Shown here in pieces: positions 1-8,926 of a stretch of DNA of 64,000 nt. The notes below the pieces were generated by a model, which saw only the letters and a program-made list of their open reading frames with translations, was not told the DNA's origin and ran no database searches. The position numbers and the translations under genes were made by a program. Position 1 is the first letter of the stretch, and each line of letters opens with the position of its first letter. The DNA lies in contig NZ_JAODNV010000007.1 of assembly GCF_025398195.1 (NCBI RefSeq), forward strand, positions 62,001 through 126,000, written 5' to 3'. Source of the DNA: Chelativorans petroleitrophicus. GTDB lineage: Bacteria > Pseudomonadota > Alphaproteobacteria > Rhizobiales > Rhizobiaceae.

Positions 1-78
1 CCGACCGTAAAGCCTCTGGCATGATTAAATCGATTAGACTATGTACGGCAGGGCACGACAAGCGGATCCGGAGCCAAC
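1..78 (+). promoter_or_regulatory. Leader region of the zwf-pgl-edd operon
   Basis: This is the only visible stretch upstream of zwf and it is relatively AT-rich. It contains an 8-bp palindrome, AATCGATT, at 28-35 and a GGAG ribosome-binding site (70-73) just before the ATG at 79. The region probably carries the operon promoter, but no convincing -35/-10 pair stands out. In other proteobacteria this operon is often controlled by an RpiR-type regulator (HexR); I see no clear match to such a site. Confidence 0.35.
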
Positions 79-1551
79 ATGACGAGCCAGACCATACCGG
101 TGGAGCCTTTCGATCTCGTGGTGTTCGGTGCCACGGGCGATCTTGCCGAGCGAAAGCTGCTCCCTGCCCTTTACCAGCGGCAGCGGGCCGGCCAGTTCTC
201 CGAGCCGACGCGCATCATCGGCACCTCCCGCTCGGAGCTCACCGACGAGCAGTATCGTAGCTTTGCCCGTGAAGCGATCAACGCGCACGTGGCGAATGGT
301 GAGATCGACGCCAAGGAGCTGGAGCGCTTTCTCGCCCGAATCTCCTATGTTTCTGCCGACGCCACCAAGGGCCGTGGCATGGAGGAGCTCAAGGCCGCCA
401 TCGGCACGAGCCAGAGCGTGCGCGCCTTCTATCTGGCTGTCGCCCCCAGCCTTTTCGGCGCGATCGTCAAGGCTATCGATGAATACGGTCTTGCGACCCC
501 CACCTCGCGGGTCATCGTCGAGAAGCCCATCGGCCGCAGCCTGGAGACGGCACAGGAGGTGAATCGCGCGGTCGGCAGCTCCTTCGATGAAGCGCGCATC
601 TTCCGCATAGACCACTATCTTGGAAAGGAGACGGTGCAGAACCTGATGGTGCTGCGCTTTGCCAATGCCCTTTACGAGCCCCTATGGAATTCCGCGCATA
701 TTGACCACGTGCAGATCACTGTGGCCGAGACGGTCGGGCTTGAAGGCCGCGCGAGCTATTACGACAAGGCCGGTGCCCTGCGCGACATGGTGCAGAATCA
801 TATCCTCCAACTTCTCTGCCTTGTCGCCATGGAGGTGCCCGCCTCGCTCGACGCCGATGCCGTGCGGGACGAAAAGCTGAAGGTGCTGCGGGCATTGAAG
901 CCGATCAACGCCAGCAATGCCGAGCGGCTAACTGTGCGTGGGCAGTACCGCGCCGGCGCCTCTGCGGGGGGCGCGGTCAAGGGCTATCTGGAAGAGCTGG
1001 ACGGTGGCGTCAGCGACACAGAGACCTTCGTGGCCATCAAGGCGGAGATCGCCAACTGGCGCTGGGCCGGTGTGCCATTCTACATCCGCACCGGCAAGCG
1101 GATGGCCGCGCGCGTTTCCGAGATCGTCATCCAGTTCAAGCCGATCCCGCACTCCATCTTTGACGACCAGGCCGGCCGTATCGTTGCCAACCAGCTCGTC
1201 ATCCGCCTGCAGCCGGATGAGGGTGTGAAGCAGTGGATCATGATCAAGGATCCGGGCCCTGGTGGCATGCGGCTGCGTCACGTGCCGCTCGACATGAGCT
1301 TTGCGGAATCGTTCGGCGTGCGCAATCCGGACGCCTATGAGCGCCTGATCATGGATGTGATCCGCGGCAACCAGACGCTTTTCATGCGCCGCGACGAGGT
1401 GGAAGCGGCCTGGCGCTGGATCGACCCGATCCTGGCCGCATGGGAGGAACGCGGACAGACGGTGCAGGCCTACACCGCCGGAACCTGGGGGCCCTCCGCG
1501 GCCATCGCGCTCATCGAGCGGGACGGCCGCACATGGCACGAGAGCGTGTGA
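79..1551 (+). CDS. zwf: Glucose-6-phosphate 1-dehydrogenase
   Basis: Cytoplasmic enzyme that oxidises glucose 6-phosphate to 6-phosphogluconolactone with NAD(P)+. It is the entry step to the Entner-Doudoroff and oxidative pentose phosphate pathways. The 490-residue length is normal for the family. The N-terminus has a Rossmann dinucleotide motif ([13 protein letters not shown], residues about 14-26), and the catalytic/substrate signature RIDHYLGKE lies at about residues 176-184. The ATG at 79 has a GGAG Shine-Dalgarno sequence five bases upstream. The stop codon overlaps the start of pgl (TGATG), so the two are translationally coupled. With pgl and edd downstream, the genes form one operon for making KDPG. 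No eda gene is visible here, so KDPG aldolase must be elsewhere. Confidence 0.98.
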   Translation: MTSQTIPVEPFDLVVFGATGDLAERKLLPALYQRQRAGQFSEPTRIIGTSRSELTDEQYRSFAREAINAHVANGEIDAKELERFLARISYVSADATKGRGMEELKAAIGTSQSVRAFYLAVAPSLFGAIVKAIDEYGLATPTSRVIVEKPIGRSLETAQEVNRAVGSSFDEARIFRIDHYLGKETVQNLMVLRFANALYEPLWNSAHIDHVQITVAETVGLEGRASYYDKAGALRDMVQNHILQLLCLVAMEVPASLDADAVRDEKLKVLRALKPINASNAERLTVRGQYRAGASAGGAVKGYLEELDGGVSDTETFVAIKAEIANWRWAGVPFYIRTGKRMAARVSEIVIQFKPIPHSIFDDQAGRIVANQLVIRLQPDEGVKQWIMIKDPGPGGMRLRHVPLDMSFAESFGVRNPDAYERLIMDVIRGNQTLFMRRDEVEAAWRWIDPILAAWEERGQTVQAYTAGTWGPSAAIALIERDGRTWHESV

Positions 1552-2288
1552 TGGCAAACAAGGTTTGGCATCGGTTCAGCTCCGGACCGCATCTTGCCGA
1601 GGCGCTGGCAGATGCCGTGGCTGGTCGCCTTGACGCCGCGATCAAGACACGCGGCGCAGCGCTGCTTGCCGTCTCCGGCGGCAGCACACCCCCGCCATTC
1701 TTCCGCTCCCTGTCGCGCAGGAAGCTGGACTGGCGGCGCGTGACCGTCACGCTGGTGGACGAGCGCTTCGTGCCGCCTTCCTCCGAACGCTCCAATGCGC
1801 GCCTCGCGGCCCGGCACCTCTTGCAGAACGAGGCGGCGCGGGCTGAGTTCGTGCCTCTCTACCATGAAGCCGACAATGTGGAGGAGGCTGCGAAAAAGGC
1901 AGACCGGATGATCGCGGCGCTGCCGCTGCCGCTCGACGTTGCCGTGCTCGGCATGGGCACGGACGGGCACACGGCCTCCTTCTTCCCGGATGCGAGGGGG
2001 CTTTCAGAGCTCCTTTCGGAGGAGCGCCGCCACGTGCTGCCGGTGCATGCCCCGAGCGCCAAGGAGCCGCGGCTGACATTGTCGCTGCCTCTGCTCTGCG
2101 GCGCGGGCCTCATCGTGCTGCATATCGAGGGTGAGGAAAAGAAGAAGGCGTTCGAGGCAGCCTTCGCCGAGAGCGCGGAAGCGGAGGCGCCGATACACAC
2201 GCTCGTGAGCCGGGCAGCCACGCCGGTTCAAATCTATTGGGCGCCTTCCGCGGCGAAGAGCGACCCTGCCGCTCCGGCCACACCCTGA
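1551..2288 (+). CDS. pgl: 6-phosphogluconolactonase
   Basis: Hydrolyses 6-phosphogluconolactone to 6-phosphogluconate, the second step after Zwf. The product is 245 residues, typical of the DevB/SOL family. The phosphosugar-binding SGGSTP motif (about residues 42-47) and the conserved LGMGTDGHTASFFP block (about 132-145) are present. The frame stays open further upstream into zwf, but the start that fits is the ATG at 1551. It overlaps the zwf stop codon and gives the usual N-terminus. A GC-rich hairpin lies between this gene and edd. Confidence 0.96.
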   Translation: MANKVWHRFSSGPHLAEALADAVAGRLDAAIKTRGAALLAVSGGSTPPPFFRSLSRRKLDWRRVTVTLVDERFVPPSSERSNARLAARHLLQNEAARAEFVPLYHEADNVEEAAKKADRMIAALPLPLDVAVLGMGTDGHTASFFPDARGLSELLSEERRHVLPVHAPSAKEPRLTLSLPLLCGAGLIVLHIEGEEKKKAFEAAFAESAEAEAPIHTLVSRAATPVQIYWAPSAAKSDPAAPATP

Positions 2289-2299
2289 TTCCCGTTTAC

Positions 2300-2319
2300 G
2301 CCGGAGCTCCGTCTCCGGC
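2300..2319 (+). repeat. Hairpin between pgl and edd
   Basis: A perfect 7-bp inverted repeat, GCCGGAG (2300-2306) and CTCCGGC (2313-2319), with a 6-nt loop, fills the middle of the 50-base pgl-edd gap. No T-run follows, so it is not a classical terminator. It may stabilise or process the operon mRNA; this is inference. Confidence 0.5.
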
Positions 2320-2338
2320 TCGCTAATGGACAGGAACA

Positions 2339-4171
2339 ATGACTGCAAGGCGAGAGATCGAAGCCGTTACCGCCCGCATTCGCGAACGCTCGCGCGTAAG
2401 CCGCGAAGCCTATCTTGCAAGGATTGACGAGGCTGCCTCCAAGGGCCCGCACCGCGCGAGGCTTTCCTGCGGAAATCTGGCCCACGGATTTGCCGCATGC
2501 GCCCCGCAGGACAAGGCCGCCCTTTCGGGCGACACGGTGCCGAACCTCGGCATCATCACCGCCTACAACGACATGCTCTCCGCCCATCAGCCCTACGAGA
2601 CCTTTCCCGCGCTCATTAAGGAGGCGGCGCGCGAGGCGGGCGGCGTTGCGCAGGTGGCCGCAGGGGTGCCCGCGATGTGCGACGGTGTCACTCAAGGGCA
2701 GGCAGGCATGCAGCTTTCACTTTTTTCGCGAGACGTCATCGCGATGGCCGCCGCCATCGGCCTGTCGCACAACATGTTCGACGCCGCGGTCTTCCTCGGC
2801 ATCTGCGACAAGATCGTGCCGGGACTTGCCATTGCGGCCCTGACCTTCGGGCACCTGCCCGCGGTCTTCATTCCCGCCGGGCCGATGACAAGCGGCCTGC
2901 CCAACGATGAAAAGGCGAAGGTGCGTCAGCTCTACGCCGAGGGTAAGGTGGGGCGCGACGCACTGCTCGAGGCAGAAGCCAAGTCCTATCACGGCCCGGG
3001 CACCTGCACCTTCTACGGCACGGCGAATTCGAACCAGATGCTGATGGAAATCATGGGCCTGCACACGCCGGGCTCCTCCTTCGTCAATCCGAACACACCG
3101 CTGCGCGATGCGCTAACGAAAGAGGCGGCCAAGCGGGCGCTGGCCATCACGGCGCTAGGCAACGAATTCACACCGGTGGGGCGCATGATCGACGAGCGTT
3201 CGATCGTCAACGGCGTCGTGGGTCTCAACGCCACCGGTGGCTCGACTAACCACACCATTCACCTCATCGCCATGGCTGCCACGGCCGGCATCCAGCTCAC
3301 CTGGGCCGACATTGCGGAAGTCTCCGAGCATGTGCCGCTGCTTGCCCGCGTCTATCCGAACGGCCTTGCGGACGTTAACCATTTCCACGCCGCCGGTGGT
3401 ATCGGGTTCCTGGTGCGCGAACTGCTCGACGCGGGGCTGCTCCACGAGGACGTGGATACGGTCTGGGGTCCAGGCCTCAGGCAATATGCCGTGGAAGCGA
3501 AGCTCGCGCAGGATGGCACTGTCATACGAGAACCCGCGCCGCAAAAAAGCGGCAATGAAAAGGTGCTTGCGCCTATCTCGAAGGCTTTCCAGCCCACGGG
3601 CGGTCTTCGCGTCCTCACAGGCAATCTCGGCCAGGCCATCATCAAGATATCGGCCGTGAAACCGGAACATCGGGTGATCGAAGCGCCAGCCATAGTTTTC
3701 CACTCACAGGAAGAGCTGCAGGCGGCTTTCAAGGCTGGTGAGCTCGACCGGGATTTCGTTGCCGTCATCCGCTTCCAGGGGCCGAAGGCGAACGGAATGC
3801 CGGAACTGCACAAACTCACCCCTGTTCTTGGTGTCTTGCAGGACCGCGGCCATCGCGTGGCGCTGGTGACGGACGGGCGTATGTCCGGTGCGTCCGGCAA
3901 GGTTCCAGCCGCAATCCATGTCACGCCGGAAGCTTCCGAAGGCGGACCGATCGCCAGGATCATGAATGGCGACGTGGTGAAGCTGGATGCGGAAGCGGGC
4001 ACGCTGGAGGTGCTCGTCGATGCGGAGGAGTTCGCCCGCCGCACGCCCGCCGCACCCGACCTTTCGTACGAGCATTACGGCATGGGGCGCGAACTCTTCG
4101 CAGCCTTCCGCAGCGCCGTCTCGCGCGCAGAGGAAGGCGCAACCGTGTTCGGGAACGCGCTGGCGGGCTGA
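2339..4171 (+). CDS. edd: Phosphogluconate dehydratase
   Basis: Dehydrates 6-phosphogluconate to 2-keto-3-deoxy-6-phosphogluconate, the signature step of the Entner-Doudoroff pathway. The 610-residue protein belongs to the ILVD/EDD dehydratase family. Cysteines expected to bind the Fe-S cluster are seen in [13 protein letters not shown] (about residue 118) and [10 protein letters not shown] (about 158). The conserved [15 protein letters not shown] block follows (about 298-312), and a C-terminal [13 protein letters not shown] motif is present. The ATG at 2339 is preceded by an AGGAA ribosome site. It is third in the operon with zwf and pgl and converges with the methyltransferase gene. Confidence 0.97.
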   Translation: MTARREIEAVTARIRERSRVSREAYLARIDEAASKGPHRARLSCGNLAHGFAACAPQDKAALSGDTVPNLGIITAYNDMLSAHQPYETFPALIKEAAREAGGVAQVAAGVPAMCDGVTQGQAGMQLSLFSRDVIAMAAAIGLSHNMFDAAVFLGICDKIVPGLAIAALTFGHLPAVFIPAGPMTSGLPNDEKAKVRQLYAEGKVGRDALLEAEAKSYHGPGTCTFYGTANSNQMLMEIMGLHTPGSSFVNPNTPLRDALTKEAAKRALAITALGNEFTPVGRMIDERSIVNGVVGLNATGGSTNHTIHLIAMAATAGIQLTWADIAEVSEHVPLLARVYPNGLADVNHFHAAGGIGFLVRELLDAGLLHEDVDTVWGPGLRQYAVEAKLAQDGTVIREPAPQKSGNEKVLAPISKAFQPTGGLRVLTGNLGQAIIKISAVKPEHRVIEAPAIVFHSQEELQAAFKAGELDRDFVAVIRFQGPKANGMPELHKLTPVLGVLQDRGHRVALVTDGRMSGASGKVPAAIHVTPEASEGGPIARIMNGDVVKLDAEAGTLEVLVDAEEFARRTPAAPDLSYEHYGMGRELFAAFRSAVSRAEEGATVFGNALAG

Positions 4172-4200
4172 CCGTCGCCGCCCCCTGTCCCGCCGGTGGT

Positions 4201-4224
4201 CACGCCGCACCCTATCGCGGCGTG
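4201..4224. repeat. Inverted repeat between convergent genes
   Basis: A perfect 8-bp inverted repeat, CACGCCGC (4201-4208) and GCGGCGTG (4217-4224), spans the end of the minus-strand methyltransferase gene and follows edd by 30 bases. It could fold in transcripts from either side, but there is no T-tract on either strand. Termination activity is therefore only a guess. Confidence 0.4.
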
Positions 4225-5672
4225 GCGAAATAGATCTGTCTCTTGCCGCCCTTCAGGGGAGCTTCGCCCCTGATGTCGAAGAAGGAGGAGAGAAGCTGGC
4301 GGAAGATCCCAGGGTGGTAGTCGTCGTACTGGTCCTCCCGGTTGGCCAGCAGAGCCTCCACCATCTCGTCCTCGCGCGTCACGAACTCGATGACGACCGC
4401 GCCGCCAAGTTCCGCCAGCCAGCGGATGAACTCCGCCAGTGGAATGTTGGCCGAAATCACGATGTGATGGATGAGCGCCAGGCACAGCACCAGCTCGGGC
4501 CGCCCGCGCTCGACAAGGCTCTTGCGCTCGGTGCCGCGCCAGCCCTGGCTGGGCGAAGCATCGGCAAGGTTGACGACCAGAGGCAGGATGTTCCCCGCCC
4601 TGCTCCTCTCACCCTGATAGAGCCGCTCGATCGCCATCCAGTCCCCGTCCATGGCAACCACATGGTCGCACTGCCCGGAAATGGCGCGCGAGAAAGTGCC
4701 CGTATTGCAGCCGAGGTCCCAGGCAAGCTTCCAGCGCCGCGTGGCCACCGCCTCCCGCACGAAGGCGAGCTTTCGTGCGTGATCGGCCTCATCATAAGAA
4801 TGGGTCCTGTCGTAATCGGCCCAGACAGTCTTGGTGTTTGCCGGCTCCAGCCGGCGGATGATCTTCTCCAGCCCCCTGACATTCCTTTCGATCAGTTCCT
4901 TGCTGAAGCCCGCCTCCGCAAGCGCCCCACGCACGTTCTCGCCGGCCGCATACCGCCGCTGCAGTGCTGCCTGCGCGGCCACATGCAGAAGCACGCCGGG
5001 CCTTAAAAGATCACGCGCCGACATCAGCCGGTGCATGTCCTCAGCCGGAATGCCGTCGATGCGGCCGCGCAGCCACGGACGGAAATCGACGCCCTTGTAG
5101 GCCATCAGCATCAGCGGATAGAGGAACAGCTCGCAGAACTGGCGGTAGCCGACCCAGGGCTCGCCCCTTTTTAGCGGCTCGAAAGAGGGAATGTCGATGA
5201 AGACGGGCCGCACGCCGGACCACTGGATGTTGTAGGCGGATGAATCCTTCAGGATCATGTCCGCCGAAAGCGCCTGCCGCATCAGTTCCAGATGCAACAG
5301 TGCCGCGTCCTTCAGCATGCCGAAGGACCATTCATAAGGGTAGGAAACGAACGGAATACGGGTGTGCTCCAGCACGCCCGCCCAGCCGTCCAGATTGATA
5401 TCTTCTTCCGCTGGATCGACGAGCCCGGTGCCCACCACCTTGCCGTCACGCAGAAGTGTCTGGAAGAAGGTCTCGCCTTCCAGACGGCGCCAATTGTCGA
5501 GCGCGCGTTCGCTCAGGTAACGGAAAACGCGCTCCCCTCTGTAGAAGACCGCGCCGTTACGGTCACGATAGGAGCTAGCCTCCCTCTCGACGCGCTCGCT
5601 TGCGCGCGAAATCTCCGCAAGAGTACTGGCGGTGGTGGAAAGCTGCGTCGTCAGCGTACGCGGATCGTTCAC
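4212..5672 (-). CDS. NoeA-like class I SAM-dependent methyltransferase
   Basis: A 486-residue protein resembling the nodulation protein NoeA group. The C-terminal part holds a SAM-binding motif I (WDLGCNTGTFSRAI, about residues 317-330) followed by a VVAMDGD strand as motif II. The first 290 residues form a separate conserved domain without a recognised catalytic motif. NoeA in rhizobia was linked to host-specific modification of a nodulation-related product, but the exact reaction is unclear. Here a glycan or lipid-linked sugar substrate is an inference. The start is GTG at 5672, overlapping the stop of the upstream 88-residue gene by four bases (GTGA), which shows tight coupling. The next gene downstream (edd) is convergent. 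Confidence 0.75.
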   Translation of the reverse strand: MNDPRTLTTQLSTTASTLAEISRASERVEREASSYRDRNGAVFYRGERVFRYLSERALDNWRRLEGETFFQTLLRDGKVVGTGLVDPAEEDINLDGWAGVLEHTRIPFVSYPYEWSFGMLKDAALLHLELMRQALSADMILKDSSAYNIQWSGVRPVFIDIPSFEPLKRGEPWVGYRQFCELFLYPLMLMAYKGVDFRPWLRGRIDGIPAEDMHRLMSARDLLRPGVLLHVAAQAALQRRYAAGENVRGALAEAGFSKELIERNVRGLEKIIRRLEPANTKTVWADYDRTHSYDEADHARKLAFVREAVATRRWKLAWDLGCNTGTFSRAISGQCDHVVAMDGDWMAIERLYQGERSRAGNILPLVVNLADASPSQGWRGTERKSLVERGRPELVLCLALIHHIVISANIPLAEFIRWLAELGGAVVIEFVTREDEMVEALLANREDQYDDYHPGIFRQLLSSFFDIRGEAPLKGGKRQIYFATPR

Positions 5673-5935
5673 CTGTCGGCCCGCATTCCGTCAGAAAGGG
5701 ATTTTTCGCCCGTCTCATCAGGCGGAGGATTGCGTCTGACGCCCACGAGGGTGAGGAATTTGTGCCAGTACAGTTTTCCCGCGACCGCAAGACCTGCTGC
5801 ACCGCCTAAAATCACCTGAAGGATCATGCTGCCGGTTCCGCCGTCGAGGTAGGCGTGCGCGGCGGTCGTGGAGATGCCTACGAACAGCGCTGCGAGAGTG
5901 ACCGGAAACACACGAGTTGCAAGCTTCAGACGCAT
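5669..5935 (-). CDS. Small membrane protein with LDGGTGSM motif
   Basis: An 88-residue protein with an N-terminal signal-like hydrophobic segment ending in AHA (about residues 10-28) and a second membrane segment (about 37-58). Between them is YLDGGTGSMILQ. Small proteins with a Y-[IL]-D-x-G-[ST]-GS motif occur in many bacteria close to envelope-glycan genes; their molecular role is not known to me. The stop overlaps the methyltransferase start, so the two are almost certainly made together. The gene is divergent from the sulfatase-like gene at 6130. It may be a membrane anchor or partner for the methyltransferase (inference). Confidence 0.75.
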   Translation of the reverse strand: MRLKLATRVFPVTLAALFVGISTTAAHAYLDGGTGSMILQVILGGAAGLAVAGKLYWHKFLTLVGVRRNPPPDETGEKSLSDGMRADR

Positions 5936-6129
5936 CGGAAATCCTGCCTTTCCTGCTAGTCTGCGATTTGCCCCGCAACCGTCTTCAACGCGATTGCCGC
6001 AAGGACGTTCCTTTACTGCTTTAAAAAAATGTCATGAATCCGACACAATAGACAGCCGACCTTCAGTTGCGGGGGAACTTTTGCAAATTCGGCGACATTG
6101 CCCCGTCCTGCGCAAGGAGATCGGCAGCG

Positions 6130-7788
6130 ATGGAAGTGGTGCAGGGAGACACGCAGGGAAAAGAACCGCCCGCGCGGCGGGGGCAGCCGGTTTGGGACGG
6201 ATCCTGGCCACTGCACCCGTTCCTCTTCGCCGCGGCCTCGGTCATGGCGATGATGGCCCGCAACCTCGACCACACCACCTTTGCCGGCATTTTCCCGGCA
6301 CTTGGCGGCGCTCTTCTCTTTGCGCTGGCGGTTTATCTGGCCGTTGCGCTGATCCGGCGCCGTTTCGACCGCCTTTCCGCCATCATCGCAAGCATCTGGG
6401 TGGCGGGATGCCTGTTCTATCTTTCTCTGTTCGGCCGCCTCAACCAGCTTCTGGACGGCGGCTATCCTATGGTGCGCTCGCTGCCGGTCGCCCTGCTTAT
6501 TCTCATCCTGGCTACGGTGCTGGCATTCCGCTTACGCCGCGCGGCGATTGCAATGCACAGCGTGCTGACCGGTATTGCCGCCGTCCTGCTCGTCACCCCT
6601 GCCTGGCAGGCCGCAACCTACGAGTGGAGCCACGGCGCGGCGACCGCCGCCTATGACGCGGACAAGGCAATGGAGGAGATCGCACCATATCTGCCGGCGG
6701 GCGACGGGGCGGCAGATCGCCCCCCGGATATTTATCACTTCGTCTTCGACCGCTATGCGTCCGAGGACATCCTGCGCCGCCATTACGGTGTAGACAACAG
6801 CGACATCGGCCGCTTCCTGCAGGATCACGGCTTCTATGTCGCCCATGCCAGCAACTCGAACTATCTGAAGACGGGACACTCGCTCGCCTCGACCTTCTAC
6901 ATGGATTATCTGGATCCGCTTGAGGAGGACGAGCGGGTGAAGGGCAGCAACTGGCGCCCGATCTACAAGATGCTGAGCGACCACCGCGTGGGGCGTTTTC
7001 TCAAATCCCGCGGCTATGAGATGGTCCAATTCGGCTCCTGGTGGGCGGGCACCTACCGCAGCGCCATCGCGGACGAGAACCGGCCACACGGTTTCAGCGA
7101 ATTCGAGATGCTTTATTTAAGGCGCACCATCCTGCGCCCGCTCTTCCATGCCCTGCCCGACACGCCTCTGACCATGCGGCTCGATTGGGACAATGCGCAG
7201 TGCCAGCGCGTTGCCGCCCAGGTGGAAGAGATCAAGGCCATCGGTGAACGCGATCGTCCGGTCTACGTCTTCGCCCATTTCCTCCTGCCGCACGGCCCCT
7301 TCAATTTCGCCGCCGATGGACGCTGTCTCAGCCAGCAAGAATCCGCAAAGCGCGGCGAGGATCAGGGCTATGTCGATCAGATCGCCTATGCCAATCGCAT
7401 CATGAAGGAGATCGTTGCTACCCTTCAGAGCCCGGATCGCACGCCCCCGATCATCATCATTCAGGCCGATGAGGGGCCGTTCCCCAAGCGCGATTACAGT
7501 GTTCCCTGGCAGGACGCGCCGGCAGAGGAACTGCGCATCAAGACCGGCATCCTGAATGCCTTCTATTTTCCCAACGGAGACTATAGCGCGCTCCGCCAGG
7601 ATCTGACGCCGATCAACAGCTACCGCGCGGTGTTCAATACCTATTTCGGGACCGATTTTCCGTTCTTACCCGACCGCATCTTCGCCTTCCCGAACGATGC
7701 CACACTCTATGAATTCAATGACGTGACGGAGAAGGTGCGCGGGCCGGCCACGGTGGCGGGCGAAGCGGCCGGGCCGGAACATCCGTGA
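6130..7788 (+). CDS. Membrane-bound sulfatase-like hydrolase/transferase
   Basis: A 552-residue protein of the alkaline phosphatase/sulfatase fold. Residues about 22-165 contain four to five membrane segments. The rest is a large domain, probably periplasmic, starting near PPDIYHFVFDRYAS. Family features are the SNYLKTGHSLASTFYM block, the FAHFLLPHGPF histidine block and IIIIQADEGPF near the second metal site. In many sulfatases the last motif reads DHG, so the Glu here differs. Relatives move or remove phospho-alcohol, ethanolamine or sulfate groups on envelope polymers; the substrate is unknown here. I chose ATG 6130 because AAGGAGA lies nine bases upstream; an upstream TTG at 6067 is less likely. 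It is divergent from the 88-residue protein/methyltransferase pair. Confidence 0.75.
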   Translation: MEVVQGDTQGKEPPARRGQPVWDGSWPLHPFLFAAASVMAMMARNLDHTTFAGIFPALGGALLFALAVYLAVALIRRRFDRLSAIIASIWVAGCLFYLSLFGRLNQLLDGGYPMVRSLPVALLILILATVLAFRLRRAAIAMHSVLTGIAAVLLVTPAWQAATYEWSHGAATAAYDADKAMEEIAPYLPAGDGAADRPPDIYHFVFDRYASEDILRRHYGVDNSDIGRFLQDHGFYVAHASNSNYLKTGHSLASTFYMDYLDPLEEDERVKGSNWRPIYKMLSDHRVGRFLKSRGYEMVQFGSWWAGTYRSAIADENRPHGFSEFEMLYLRRTILRPLFHALPDTPLTMRLDWDNAQCQRVAAQVEEIKAIGERDRPVYVFAHFLLPHGPFNFAADGRCLSQQESAKRGEDQGYVDQIAYANRIMKEIVATLQSPDRTPPIIIIQADEGPFPKRDYSVPWQDAPAEELRIKTGILNAFYFPNGDYSALRQDLTPINSYRAVFNTYFGTDFPFLPDRIFAFPNDATLYEFNDVTEKVRGPATVAGEAAGPEHP

Positions 7789-7792
7789 GGGA

Positions 7793-7901
7793 GCGAATAG
7801 CGAATGGCGAGTAGAGAATAGCTAAAGAGAATAAAACCAGAATATTTAAAACTATTCACTATTCACCATTTCACCCCCCCTATTCGCTACTCGCTATTTG
7901 C
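7793..7901. repeat. AT-rich interrupted inverted repeat of CTATTCGCTA-type units
   Basis: The 116-base gap between two convergent genes is filled by an imperfect inverted repeat. The left arm is 7793-7814 and the right arm 7880-7901; 18 of 22 positions pair. The arms and the sequence inside them are built from short related units (TATTCGCTA, TATTCACTA, GAATAGCGA) spaced about 8-10 bases apart. The centre (about 7825-7860) is very AT-rich, unlike the surroundings. Similar repetitive strings occur between genes in other alphaproteobacteria as far as I recall. A role as a bidirectional transcription stop is plausible. Confidence 0.6.
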
Positions 7902-7904
7902 TTT

Positions 7905-8909
7905 TCAGTACGTTTTCCTCCGCTCCTCGCTCGGCGGGCGGCCGAACTGCATCCTGTAGCTCTGCGCAAAATAGGAGTGGGAGGCGAAGCCGGTGGCGAT
8001 GGCCACATCCAGGATCGGCATATTGGTCTGGCGCAGGAGCTGGCGGGCACGCTCGAGCCGAAGGCGCATGTAGTAGCGGCCGGGGGTGACACCCAGATAG
8101 CGCAGGAACAGCCGCTCAACCTGGCGCACGGAAAGCCCGGCTGCTTTGGCAAGCTGCACGGCCGAATAGGGCTCTTCGAGATTTTCGGCCATCAGCGCAA
8201 CGATTTTCTTCAGCTTGTCCGATTTTCCGGCAAGCTCCCGCTCCGGTCCGATGCGCTGGCGGTCTTCGGCCGAGCGGATACGCTCGTGCTGGAACTGGTT
8301 GGCCACCTCGTTCACCAGTTCATTGCCGAAATCGGCGCGGATGATCTCCAGCATGAGGTCGATGGAGGTGGTCACGCCCGCGCAGGTGTACCGCTTGCGG
8401 TCGATCTCGTAGACATTGCCTGTGCACTCGATATCGGGAAAACGTTCGCGGAAGCCGACGCGGTTCTCCCAATGGATGGTGCACCGGTGTCCATCGAGCT
8501 GCCCGGCTTCCGCCAGCAGCAGGGAGCCCGCCGACAATGCTCCCAGCGCCCTGCCCTGGCGCCCCCAGCTGCGCAGGGCGGCAAGCACCTTGCTTTTGCC
8601 GGGAAATTCCGTCGTGAGGCCGACACAGACAAAGAGAATGTCCGCTGGCGGCAGGTCCGCCACCGCGTAGTCAACCTTGATCGCCAGCCCGTTGGAAGCC
8701 ATCACGGCTTCGCCGTCGGCCGAGGCCGTGATCCAGCTATAGAAGTCTCGGTCCAGCAGCCGGTTTGCCTGACGGAAGGCGTCGATCGCCGCCGATAGCG
8801 AGAACATCGAGAACTTGTCGACGAGCAGAAACGCGAATGTCCGCCCCTGCGCTCCGTCCGCACTCGCGGCGGCGTCTCCAGCGGGATGAGCGGGCAGACG
8901 CAGGTTCAT
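7905..8909 (-). CDS. GlxA-family transcriptional regulator (DJ-1/PfpI plus AraC HTH)
   Basis: A 334-residue regulator with an N-terminal DJ-1/PfpI-like domain (about residues 20-200) and a C-terminal AraC/XylS double helix-turn-helix (about 225-330; AAGLSVRQVERLFLRYLG and IATGFASHSYFAQSYRMQFG). The nucleophile-elbow position reads GALSAGSLLLAEAG, with serine where amidotransferase relatives have cysteine, so the first domain is a sensor and not an enzyme. Family members in proteobacteria control carnitine, choline/betaine or arginine catabolism; the inducer here is unknown. The frame extends upstream into folD, but ATG 8909 lies just past the folD stop and has GGTGGAG before it. It probably shares the folD transcript. 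Confidence 0.88.
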   Translation of the reverse strand: MNLRLPAHPAGDAAASADGAQGRTFAFLLVDKFSMFSLSAAIDAFRQANRLLDRDFYSWITASADGEAVMASNGLAIKVDYAVADLPPADILFVCVGLTTEFPGKSKVLAALRSWGRQGRALGALSAGSLLLAEAGQLDGHRCTIHWENRVGFRERFPDIECTGNVYEIDRKRYTCAGVTTSIDLMLEIIRADFGNELVNEVANQFQHERIRSAEDRQRIGPERELAGKSDKLKKIVALMAENLEEPYSAVQLAKAAGLSVRQVERLFLRYLGVTPGRYYMRLRLERARQLLRQTNMPILDVAIATGFASHSYFAQSYRMQFGRPPSEERRKTY

Positions 8910-8926
8910 GGCGCTCCACCAGCGCG

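Noticed and set aside
28-35. Palindrome AATCGATT in the zwf leader as a HexR-type operator
   Set aside because: An 8-bp palindrome is short and does not match the longer HexR-type consensus; kept only as an observation in the leader entry.
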